Virus record (IMG/VR): IMGVR_UViG_3300044911_001625
Location: 1-25,590 of that record
Length of the DNA: 25,590 nucleotides
DNA from: a virus
Direction: 5' to 3' (one strand)
Both the position numbers and the translations under genes were made by a program. This document shows positions 7,555 to 13,497 of this stretch, piece by piece (within the stretch, counting starts at the first letter, position 1; the number at the start of each line of letters is the position of its first letter). The notes below the pieces were generated by a model. That model saw nothing but the letters and a program-made list of their open reading frames with translations, did no database searches and was not told where the DNA came from.

Positions 7555-7584
7555 CAGCTCGAGCGGCTGGCGTCGGAGTTTTTT
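7538..7584 (-). promoter_or_regulatory. Programmed -1 ribosomal frameshift signal
   Basis: Slippery heptamer A AAA AAC at 7584-7578 (minus strand), correctly phased: the zero-frame codons are GAA AAA AAC. A six-base spacer (TCCGAC) follows, then a stem of eight perfect pairs, GCCAGCCG (7571-7564) with CGGCTGGC (7545-7538). The 18-base loop holds a second four-pair stem, GAGC/GCTC, capped by TGAT. The apical loop therefore contains the stop codon of the first ORF and part of the start codon of the second. Heptamer type, spacer length and downstream hairpin all match classical -1 sites. Confidence 0.88.
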
Positions 7585-7934
7585 TCGAGTTCCTCGACCT
7601 CTTCCTCGGTCGGCCCGTTCATCAGTTTCATGGCCGCCTCGGCCACCTCGGCCACGCCGGCCGCCGGCATCATCGCCACAGCGTCGAGGCCCTCGTCGCC
7701 GGGCGGAATGATCGCCTCGCCCCTGTCGTTCACGAGCATGATCTGGAGGAGCCGCGCGGAGAACGGGGCGTCGGCCGCCTTGTTCCGGTTGCAATACATC
7801 CGCCAGACGTCGAGGTCTTCGGCCGTCGGATCCTTGATGAGGACCGTCCGCTTCCACGCGCGGCAGAAGTAGGGCATCGGGGCGCCGGTGGCACCGAGCG
7901 CGAGGAGATCGTCGAACGTCGTGATCGTCGTCAT
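7554..7934 (-). CDS. Tail assembly chaperone (G-like, upstream ORF)
   Basis: A 126-residue acidic protein placed between the tail tube genes and the tape measure, the canonical position of the lambda G equivalent. It has a short N-terminal domain, a WRMYCNRNKAAD segment, then a helical segment ARLLQIMLVNDRGEAIIPPGDEGLDAV and a C-terminal AEVAEAAMKLMNG pattern that matches tail assembly chaperones of siphoviruses. The acidic EEEVEELEK immediately precedes the slippery site. Stop TGA shares a base with the start of the second ORF. The ATG at 7934 lies one base after the upstream stop. Confidence 0.85.
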   Translation of the reverse strand: MTTITTFDDLLALGATGAPMPYFCRAWKRTVLIKDPTAEDLDVWRMYCNRNKAADAPFSARLLQIMLVNDRGEAIIPPGDEGLDAVAMMPAAGVAEVAEAAMKLMNGPTEEEVEELEKNSDASRSS

Positions 7935-7935
7935 G

Positions 7936-8319
7936 TCAGGTTCCCGTGAGCTGGAAGGAGCAGGACCCCGTCGAGAACTCTCCCTTCCTGCCGGAGTGAC
8001 TCCAGCGGGTGAGGATCGCCTCTCCGGAGTAGGTTTTGCCGGGGACCGAAAACGTGAGCAGCCCGCGCATCCCGACGTCCTGGAGCGAGAACGACGGCGG
8101 CCCCCAGAACTGGAAGGCGGCCGTCGCCGATTCGATCGAGGTACAGTCCCATTCCTTGAGAACCCGCGAGGCCATTCCGTAGCCGACCACCTGGCTGTCA
8201 CCGTGAGTGACGTCCTGGAGTTGACCGGCTGCGGCCTCCGAGTCAAACCCGGTGAGCGCGCCGATCTGGACGCCGGCGAAGGTGACGATGCACGGATGGG
8301 AACTGGGGGGCAGGGGCAT
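7936..8319 (-). CDS. Tail-tube-like protein, second copy
   Basis: A 127-residue beta-rich protein beginning MPLPPSSHPCIVTFAG and ending STGSCSFQLTGT. The VTFAGVQIG start strand, a central FQFWGPPSFSL and the terminal strand pattern resemble the tail tube fold and the neighbouring 124-residue protein, though sequence similarity is weak by eye. It lies immediately before the chaperone pair, where the major tail tube gene is expected, so this copy or the next one is the main tube subunit; the other may be an initiator, terminator-adjacent or decorated form. Confidence 0.68.
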   Translation of the reverse strand: MPLPPSSHPCIVTFAGVQIGALTGFDSEAAAGQLQDVTHGDSQVVGYGMASRVLKEWDCTSIESATAAFQFWGPPSFSLQDVGMRGLLTFSVPGKTYSGEAILTRWSHSGRKGEFSTGSCSFQLTGT

Positions 8320-8331
8320 CGGCTCCCCCGA

Positions 8332-8706
8332 TCAGGAGAGGACCTGCTCGAACGTGGCCGAGCCCTCGACGAACGCGCCGACCTTCCGGCTGATGCTCGA
8401 CGCGGTGCAGCGGTAGGTGCCGCTGCCGCCGGTCGTGGTGAGCGTGCCTTCGGCGCCCTCGGTCGGGGGCGTGGCCGTGCCGTGGCAGCGGAACTGGATC
8501 GTCACCTTCTTCGGATCGGCCGGCTCCTTGAGCGGGGCATTCGCGTAGACCTTCTCGGCCCCGTCGGCGAGGTCGAGCGTCGAGAGGTCGACCCGCTCGC
8601 GGCTCGGGGCCGAGCCCTCCTGGCTGATGTCGATGCACTTGAAGGTCGCGCCGGCGAACGAAAACGTCGTCCCCTGCGAGCTGATCCAGGTCACGGGATC
8701 GGGCAT
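8332..8706 (-). CDS. Tail-tube-like protein, first copy
   Basis: A 124-residue protein beginning MPDPVTWISSQGTTFSFAG with a central segment of beta alternation (KKVTIQFRCHG, SGTYRCTASSIS) and a last strand GAFVEGSATFEQVLS. The gene lies after the tail terminator-like gene and before a second tail-tube-like gene, 12 bases away. The combination of size, strand pattern and position points to a major tail protein or tail tube subunit. Confidence 0.7.
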   Translation of the reverse strand: MPDPVTWISSQGTTFSFAGATFKCIDISQEGSAPSRERVDLSTLDLADGAEKVYANAPLKEPADPKKVTIQFRCHGTATPPTEGAEGTLTTTGGSGTYRCTASSISRKVGAFVEGSATFEQVLS

Positions 8707-8709
8707 GGT

Positions 8710-9120
8710 CTACTCCTCCCAGGTGATCGCGTAGGTCTGTTCGACGATGTAGGTCGGAACGTCGCGGCCTTCGAGGAACACCGCGTCGCCGTCCTGCTGG
8801 CCGGTGATCGCCGACTCGTGAATCTTCAAGTCGCCGACGAGGCCGGTAAAGTTTCGGAGCGCGGCCCGGATCCCCCGGGCGAGCTGCTTCGCCTGGAGGT
8901 AACCGTCGGCGCAGATCGACACGGAAAACGTCCCCTGGACCAGGGTCGAGGATCCGAATCCCTCGTCGAGCGTCTGGAGGTCTTCCTGCCCCGCCTGGCC
9001 GTACATCACGAACGGCGGCAGGACGCCCTCCGGGACGGCCAGCGGGTAGGCAGGGCACCCGGCCGCGTCCTCGATCGCGTCGCGCAGCCAGCCCTCGGCG
9101 TAGTTCGTGGGGAGTGGCAT
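8710..9120 (-). CDS. Putative tail terminator / tail completion protein
   Basis: A 136-residue protein with alpha-beta pattern: an N-terminal helix WLRDAIEDAAG, a strand PPFVMYGQ, central strands GTFSVSICADGY, a helix KQLARGIRAALRNFTG and a C-terminal strand TYIVEQTYAITWEE. That order is typical of the gpU-like tail terminator fold, and the location after the gp10-like gene and before the tail tube genes agrees. Start chosen at ATG 9120 because the longer frame to 9312 overlaps the previous gene entirely. Confidence 0.65.
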   Translation of the reverse strand: MPLPTNYAEGWLRDAIEDAAGCPAYPLAVPEGVLPPFVMYGQAGQEDLQTLDEGFGSSTLVQGTFSVSICADGYLQAKQLARGIRAALRNFTGLVGDLKIHESAITGQQDGDAVFLEGRDVPTYIVEQTYAITWEE

Positions 9121-9122
9121 GG

Positions 9123-9701
9123 TCACCTCTTGCGTCGGAAGCCGGGGGCGCCGCCAGGGTTTCGCTTGGAAGCCAATTCGGCCGTGGCCTTTTCGAGGGC
9201 CTCGGTCATGCCTTTTCGCAGCGTTGCGGCAGTCACCGGCCCCATCTCGCGGTACGTCTTTTCCATCATCCGGAACGCTCTTGCGCCGCTGGCGGTACCG
9301 AACTCCAGCCAAATCGCCTTCCGGCTCTCGAATCCGGCCTTGTACCCCAAGACTCCCCAGACGAACGACCCGTAGTCGGAACTGTTGCCGGTCTGGCCGA
9401 CGCGAACAGTGGCAGCCTTCCGTAGGGCGCCGGCGATGTTCTTGATCTTCCCGGACCCCTTGGTGAAACGCCCCCCGCTGTCTCGCGTGATCGCAGATGC
9501 TCGGAGTGTTTTCTTGCGCTTTGGCGTGTTCCGTCTCAGGATCGGAATTCCGGGTTTCATCGCCCGCCGCATGGTCGCCTTTAGGTGTTTCTTCGCGATG
9601 TGCCGCGGCAGTGCCTTGAATCGCCCCATTAGCGCGCCGATGTGCTTGTCGGCGTCGTAGCTGTTCGGTTCAAACGCAGAATTCCACGAGAGCGCGATCA
9701 T
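9123..9701 (-). CDS. HK97 gp10-like head-tail / tail connector protein
   Basis: A 192-residue very basic protein. The N-terminal half is helical (KALPRHIAKKHLKATMRRAMKPG), followed by KRKKTLRAS, a loop region, then RKAIWLEFGTASGARAFRMMEKTY, a pattern seen in the HK97 gp10 family in which a WLEFGT-like segment precedes a final helix. The C terminus is a helix and a basic tail (GFRRKR). ATG at 9701 overlaps the previous stop as ATGA. Neighbouring connector and terminator genes support the assignment. Confidence 0.75.
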   Translation of the reverse strand: MIALSWNSAFEPNSYDADKHIGALMGRFKALPRHIAKKHLKATMRRAMKPGIPILRRNTPKRKKTLRASAITRDSGGRFTKGSGKIKNIAGALRKAATVRVGQTGNSSDYGSFVWGVLGYKAGFESRKAIWLEFGTASGARAFRMMEKTYREMGPVTAATLRKGMTEALEKATAELASKRNPGGAPGFRRKR

Positions 9702-10030
9702 GTGGCTTGCTCCTCGACCGTCAACTCGTATTCCTCGCGGGCGCCCTTCTCGACGACCGCGGAGATGTAGAGGAGCCGGTCGCCACGGCTCACCCACCGA
9801 AGCCGCCAGTTGCCGCGGAGGCCGGCGACGTAGCGGATCCGGACGGTCGCCTGGGTCGAGCCGCCGATCTGGCCTCGCCGCTGCTGCTCCGAGTAGCTCA
9901 CTGCCTCATAGGATCCGTAGACGCGGCCGACCTCGCTCCACGACTGGACGCTCTCGCCGAGCGAGTTCCGGGTCTCGGTCGGCGATTCGATCGCGAACAC
10001 CTCGCGCAAGAGTCCGGACGGAAGCCCCAT
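9698..10030 (-). CDS. Head closure / head-tail joining protein
   Basis: A 110-residue protein with the usual features of the phage head-tail joining family (SPP1 gp16-like): a first strand ending in a TETRNSLGESVQSWSEVGRVY segment, the hydrophilic SYSEQQRRGQ, a strand ATVRIRYVAG, WRLRWVSRGDRLLYISAV and a final EEYELTVEE strand. It plugs the connector at the base of the head in relatives. Order (connector, closure, gp10-like, terminator) is standard for siphoviruses. Confidence 0.83.
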   Translation of the reverse strand: MGLPSGLLREVFAIESPTETRNSLGESVQSWSEVGRVYGSYEAVSYSEQQRRGQIGGSTQATVRIRYVAGLRGNWRLRWVSRGDRLLYISAVVEKGAREEYELTVEEQAT

Positions 10031-10031
10031 G

Positions 10032-10589
10032 TCACCAGCCCCCGTCGTGGGATTCGCTGGCGAGCAGGGCCTCGAAGGCCTGCGGCAGCTCGGCCGCCGT
10101 GTCCTCCGCCAGGACGCCGCGGTTCTTGAACAGATGCTCGACGTACATCAGCAGGGCCGCGCGGAGCTGCGGGGCGATCGGCGTCCCCGGAGCCACGCCC
10201 CCCCAGTAGGTCGCGACGACCTTCCCGGCCACGCCGGTTGGGATCTTCACCGTGGCCGGCATCGCGTCGGCGTCGACCTCGAGGTCGACGGCCGCCACGG
10301 CCACGCCGTCCACCGTGACGGCGAGCGGGTAGGTCTCATTCACGAGCAGGGGCGGGGCGGGGAGCGTCAGGACCGGCGAGGGCGACGACCAGGTCGCGCG
10401 GTACTGGGTCGCGACGAGCGTCTGGCCGAGCCGCCGCTCGATCAGCCGGCGACCGGCGGCGATCTTCCCGAGGAGGAGCGTGTCGTGGTCGTCCTGGTCG
10501 GGCATCAGGCCGACCTGGGCCTTCGCCTCGACGAGGCTCACGGGCTCGATCACGGGCCACTGGATCACGCGGAGGGTGTCTGGTTTCAT
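10032..10589 (-). CDS. Head-tail connector (gp6/gp15-like adaptor)
   Basis: A 185-residue protein with N-terminal helices (SLVEAKAQVGL, DDHDTLLLGKIAAGRRLIERRLGQTL), a central beta region and a C-terminal helix (APQLRAALLMYVEHLFKNRGVL). It matches the pattern of adaptor proteins (HK97 gp6 / phiE125 gp8 family), which dock below the portal. Its ATG overlaps the previous stop as ATGA, and the next gene begins one base after its stop. Confidence 0.8.
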   Translation of the reverse strand: MKPDTLRVIQWPVIEPVSLVEAKAQVGLMPDQDDHDTLLLGKIAAGRRLIERRLGQTLVATQYRATWSSPSPVLTLPAPPLLVNETYPLAVTVDGVAVAAVDLEVDADAMPATVKIPTGVAGKVVATYWGGVAPGTPIAPQLRAALLMYVEHLFKNRGVLAEDTAAELPQAFEALLASESHDGGW

Positions 10590-11038
10590 GACTGATTTAC
10601 CGATTGGATGTAGTTCGGCTGGGCCGTGATGAGCGACACGGTGCCCCCGAGGAAGATGTCGGCGTAGGTCTTGCCGCCGATCTGCCTTTCGTGCCAGGCC
10701 TCGATGCGGAACGATCGCGGGTAGGCGACGTAGCGCGAGTCGAAGTCGAGCCCGGAGAGCCCGTAGAACGTGGCCGCGGTGAAGGTCATCGTCGCAACCC
10801 GCCGGCCGGCCGAGTCGGTCGTGATCACGGGCGTGATCGCGATCGTCTTCCCGGCGTCGGTCGCCGTCGCCTCGGCGTAGGCGGTCCAGCCGGAGTAGTT
10901 CAGGCCGGAGACGAACGTGACGGTCACGACCGCATTCGCGCCGCTCCTGACGAGGTCGACCTTCGCCGCCGCCATGCCGCGGAGCGGCGTGACGATCAGA
11001 TCCTTCGCGGCGACGTTCGGCGTATTCGGGATCGGCAC
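10586..11038 (-). CDS. Phage structural-region protein of unknown function
   Basis: A 150-residue beta-rich protein with no recognised catalytic motifs. It shows clean strand patterns such as GANAVVTVTFVSGL, KTIAITPVITTDSAGRRVATMTFT and a terminal DIFLGGTVSLITAQP. Located between a small protein and the head-tail connector, it could be a capsid decoration or minor connector protein. The start at 11038 gives MPIPNTPNVAAKD; the stop overlaps the connector start by four bases. Confidence 0.65.
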   Translation of the reverse strand: MPIPNTPNVAAKDLIVTPLRGMAAAKVDLVRSGANAVVTVTFVSGLNYSGWTAYAEATATDAGKTIAITPVITTDSAGRRVATMTFTAATFYGLSGLDFDSRYVAYPRSFRIEAWHERQIGGKTYADIFLGGTVSLITAQPNYIQSVNQS

Positions 11039-11042
11039 GGGG

Positions 11043-11246
11043 TCACCTCGTTTCGATCGCCACCGACTCGACCGCCCGCTCGACCTCGAGGCCCGGCAGA
11101 CGCGGCCCGCTGTCTGCCGGCTCCGCGACCCCGCCCTCGACCAGGGCCAGGGCGAGCTGCGGCGTCGCGGAGATCACCTCGCCACGCCGGTAGCCCCGGT
11201 AGGAGCGAAGGAGCCGGAGCGGCTGCGGGGCTGCGGGATCGGGCAC
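11043..11246 (-). CDS. Small SH3-like protein after the capsid gene
   Basis: A 67-residue protein whose centre, LLRSYRGYRRGEVISATPQLALALVEGGVAEPA, resembles short proteins between capsid and connector genes: a small barrel with a GxxxGEV turn and a helix ending in a Gly-Val-Ala. No function known. It starts 81 bases after the capsid gene, beyond a strong hairpin, and is followed by a 4-base gap. Confidence 0.62.
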   Translation of the reverse strand: MPDPAAPQPLRLLRSYRGYRRGEVISATPQLALALVEGGVAEPADSGPRLPGLEVERAVESVAIETR

Positions 11247-11267
11247 TGGTCCCTCCGGATACGGGGC

Positions 11268-11303
11268 GGCCCGGGGGCTGGCGTCCGTGCCGGCCCCCGG
11301 GCC
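11268..11303. terminator. Strong hairpin after the capsid gene
   Basis: A perfect 11-base inverted repeat, GGCCCGGGGGC at 11268-11278 and GCCCCCGGGCC at 11293-11303, extended by two further G-C pairs, with an eight-base loop. It lies in the 81-base gap between the capsid stop and the next minus-strand gene. No U-tract follows in the direction of transcription, so it is a partial terminator, an attenuator, or a 3'-end stabiliser that raises capsid mRNA relative to connectors. Confidence 0.6.
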
Positions 11304-11327
11304 TGGTTTGCTGTCACGCGGTCAGGA

Positions 11328-12539
11328 TCAGGTCGCCGCCTTCGCCAGCCGGGCCACGAACTCGGGGCCGTGATTGCTCACGCCCACCCGGGTATTCGCG
11401 ACGTAGAGGACCTGGCGGCTGCGGACGAGCAGCTCGCGGGCGACGTTGATCTCCAGGCCGGAGTCCTTGACCCCGACGGCGGTCGCCATCGAGAAGTCTC
11501 CGAACAGGGCGAGCGTGGTCGCCGGCAGCCCCTTCACCAGGTACACCGGGGCACCGAAGATCGTCGGCACGACTTTCCCGCCACCCACGACCATCGTCGT
11601 CTGCTGCGCGGCCCAGATCTTCATCAGGTCGACGTAACCGGCCTTCGAGCAGACGAAGGAGCCGGTCCCCATGATCGACTCGTCGACCTTGCCGACCAGG
11701 TCGGCGAGGTTGGTGACGGAGGTCGCGGAGTTGAGTGCCACGGTGATCGTGTTCCCGCCGGCGACGGCGCCCGCGAGGCCGGTGATCGCCGGGTTCGACG
11801 CGTTGCCCCCGAGCCAGACCGAGTCGATCCAGCGGGCGAGGCCGTGCGAGAACCGATCGACGAGCAGGCCGGCGACGTCCACCGGGGAATCCTCGAGCAG
11901 GGCCCGCGAGACGGGCACCGAGGCCCCGCCTTCGTAGAGGACCAGCTCGGCGCCGCTGGAGTTGACGTCCTGATCCGTGAACGCCACGTTTTCGGCGGCG
12001 AACCCGAACGTGACGTCGCCCGACTTCGGGATCGACAGCTTCTGGCCGGCCGGCCGGAAGATGCTCGCGAGTTGGAGGCCGACCGACTGGTACTGGAGCC
12101 GGTTCACGATCGCGTTGTAGAGTTCCGTGGTCACCCAGTCGTCGCCGTAACCGTCGACGGTTTCGCCCATCGCACGCTTCGCGACACCGGACAGCCCGCA
12201 GAGGTAGGAGCCGACCGCGGCGGCGATCTTCACCGACCGGAAGGCCCGCACGCCGGCGCGGATGTCGACCTTGTCCGTCTCCTGGTCCGTGATCTCCGGC
12301 TTCTTCGGCTCGGAGTCGCTCGACCGGACAGCCCGCAGCGCGGCGAGCCGCTCATCGAGGGCCCGCTCGCCCTGCGCCTCGGAGGCGATCTCGCCGGCCC
12401 GAGTCGAGAGGGCCGCGAGCCGATCCTCGATCCGCTTCTTGTCGCCCTCGTCGGCCGGGGTCACGGAGCGGAGATCGTTGATCTCGTTCTCGATGCTGAC
12501 GGTCTCGTCCTGGAGTCGAGCGAGCTTGGGGCTGGGCAT
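11328..12539 (-). CDS. HK97-fold major capsid protein
   Basis: A 403-residue protein with an N-terminal delta/scaffold region of charged coiled coil (about 1-90, VSIENEINDLRS and repeated heptads), a hinge near 95-115, and an HK97-like shell domain to the end, with typical elements TTELYNAIVNRL (E-loop/N-arm region), PVSRALLEDSP, FSHGLARWIDSVWLGGN, and the C-terminal KDSGLEINVARELLVRSRQVLYVANTRVG. Removal of the N-terminal region by the upstream prohead protease is expected. The ATG at 12539 follows AAGGA and defines the start; the longer frame to 12668 covers a 101-base non-coding gap with a conserved regulatory element. Capsid call is strong from pattern and neighbours. Confidence 0.93.
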   Translation of the reverse strand: MPSPKLARLQDETVSIENEINDLRSVTPADEGDKKRIEDRLAALSTRAGEIASEAQGERALDERLAALRAVRSSDSEPKKPEITDQETDKVDIRAGVRAFRSVKIAAAVGSYLCGLSGVAKRAMGETVDGYGDDWVTTELYNAIVNRLQYQSVGLQLASIFRPAGQKLSIPKSGDVTFGFAAENVAFTDQDVNSSGAELVLYEGGASVPVSRALLEDSPVDVAGLLVDRFSHGLARWIDSVWLGGNASNPAITGLAGAVAGGNTITVALNSATSVTNLADLVGKVDESIMGTGSFVCSKAGYVDLMKIWAAQQTTMVVGGGKVVPTIFGAPVYLVKGLPATTLALFGDFSMATAVGVKDSGLEINVARELLVRSRQVLYVANTRVGVSNHGPEFVARLAKAAT

Positions 12540-12605
12540 GGTTCGCGTCCTTGCGTGCGGGGTGTTCGGGCCGACGCTCGCGAGAATGCCAGCCGGAGCC
12601 ACCCT

Positions 12606-12617
12606 CGGAAAAGTTTC
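12606..12617 (-). promoter_or_regulatory. GAAACTTTNCCG element, copy 1 (before capsid)
   Basis: Minus-strand GAAACTTTTCCG in the 101-base gap in front of the major capsid gene; 66 bases separate it from the start codon. Eleven of twelve bases are shared with two other gaps. The GAAACTTT half resembles -35 elements of ECF-type sigma factors (GGAACTT). No convincing -10 was identified, so promoter function is a hypothesis. Confidence 0.6.
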
Positions 12618-12620
12618 GCG

Positions 12621-12637
12621 CGTCCTACGGTAGGACG
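12621..12637. promoter_or_regulatory. 17-base palindrome before the capsid gene
   Basis: CGTCCTAC-G-GTAGGACG is a perfect inverted repeat with a one-base centre, located between the stop of the Cys-rich gene and regulatory element copy 1. It could be a protein binding site or, as RNA, a six-pair hairpin with a five-base loop acting as a weak terminator for the upstream block. Neither is proven. Confidence 0.5.
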
Positions 12638-12640
12638 ATT

Positions 12641-12958
12641 TCAGGGAGGGCACTTGCCGCCGGCGCACTTCCCCGCCTTACAGGTGCAGGCCGGCGAGCA
12701 TTCGCAGGGGATCTCGATCCGGCCGTCGGGCTTGATCTTGCCGTTCGTGCATCCGCATTTGCATCCGGTCGGCTTCGGCTTCGGGCCGGGGGCCGGCGGC
12801 GGAGCCGGGGGCCCCGGCGGCGCGGCATCGAGCGCGAGGCTCGCCCGGGCGGCGGCGACCGCGGCGGCCGCCTTCGGGGCCTCGAGGTCGACAGCGGCCG
12901 GGTCGGCCGACAGCCAGACGAGCCAGGCGATCAGGGAACGCCAGAGGTTCGCGATCAC
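12641..12958 (-). CDS. Cys-rich, Pro-rich secreted or membrane-anchored small protein
   Basis: A 105-residue protein with an N-terminal hydrophobic segment (about 2-17, MIANLWRSLIAWLVWL), an Ala-rich stretch, a Pro-rich linker at 46-64, and a C-terminal domain with nine cysteines: C66, C68, C70 in GCKCGCTNG, C85 and C87 in PCEC, C91 and C93 in ACTC, C98 and C103. In an exported protein these would form disulfides; in a cytoplasmic one they could bind metal. The DGRIEIPCEC segment seems a recurrent motif in planctomycete phage-like loci, but no function is known to me. It overlaps the previous gene by four bases and is the last gene of the membrane/secretory block. Confidence 0.72.
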   Translation of the reverse strand: MIANLWRSLIAWLVWLSADPAAVDLEAPKAAAAVAAARASLALDAAPPGPPAPPPAPGPKPKPTGCKCGCTNGKIKPDGRIEIPCECSPACTCKAGKCAGGKCPP

Positions 12959-13212
12959 TTGGGGGCCTCCTCAGTGAATGCCCGCCAGACCCAGATCGCG
13001 GCGGCCGCGCCGGCCACCGACCACAGGATCCCGGCCGGCCGGTAGCCCCCGCCGCCGACCGCGGCCTCGAGCAGGCCGCCGACGACGGAGCCGGCCACGC
13101 CGCAACCGATAGTCTCGATCCCAGTCGCGCGGCCGTCGGGCCGGATCGGCAACAGCCAATTCCCGATCGAGCCGGCGATCCAGCCAAACACGATCCATCC
13201 GATCAGCGACAT
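12955..13212 (-). CDS. GlsB/YeaQ/YmgE-type small membrane protein
   Basis: An 85-residue protein with three predicted membrane segments (about 3-22, 33-55, 60-78) and the family pattern SLIGWIVFGWIAGSIGNWLLP, then a Gly-rich helix GCGVAGSVVGGLL. This is the transglycosylase-associated / GlsB family found in many bacteria, with unclear function. In this block of small membrane proteins it could serve as a holin, but there is no direct evidence. Its stop overlaps the next start (ATGA) and its start follows the previous stop directly. Confidence 0.72.
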   Translation of the reverse strand: MSLIGWIVFGWIAGSIGNWLLPIRPDGRATGIETIGCGVAGSVVGGLLEAAVGGGGYRPAGILWSVAGAAAAIWVWRAFTEEAPK

Positions 13213-13497
13213 CTACCACCCCCTTCCGTGTTCGAGAACTCGATGCCCTTCGTCGTCGACGCGTGCCCTCACGATCTGCTGCTCGGCCCCGACGGCCTGC
13301 GGGCCTTCGGCCACGAGCGCGACCCAGAGGAACGTTTTCGCGATCCGCGCGATCACCCGCAGGACCGGCCGGTCGGGCCGGGGCGGGCCGAAGGGCGTCG
13401 GCGGGAAGGGCCCGGAGGCCGAGGCCGAGAACCAGAGCAGGAACAGGACCGCGGCCGCCGCGAAGATCGCGTGCCGCTTGTTTAGGGTGACCGTCAT
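13213..13497 (-). CDS. Small membrane protein
   Basis: A 94-residue protein with an N-terminal hydrophobic segment (about 10-26, AIFAAAAVLFLLWFSAS), a Pro-rich linker (GPFPPTPFGPPRPDRP), a second weak hydrophobic helix (IARIAKTFLWVALVA) and a polar C-terminal tail. It could span the membrane once or twice. Start at ATG 13497 overlaps the stop of the protease gene by four bases, indicating coupled translation. No family recognised. Confidence 0.65.
   Translation of the reverse strand: MTVTLNKRHAIFAAAAVLFLLWFSASASGPFPPTPFGPPRPDRPVLRVIARIAKTFLWVALVAEGPQAVGAEQQIVRARVDDEGHRVLEHGRGW

Noticed and set aside
8840-8860. A GAAACTTTACC-like word inside the tail terminator gene
   Set aside because: Its core matches but it lies in the middle of a gene, encoding a plausible segment (RNFTGL), with no start codon at a comparable distance; counted as coincidence.
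10917-12977. A 686-residue plus-strand open frame opposite the capsid gene
   Set aside because: Antisense shadow of the capsid and neighbouring genes; composition (RDRGHDGR-type repeats) is typical of reverse-strand reading of GC-rich genes.
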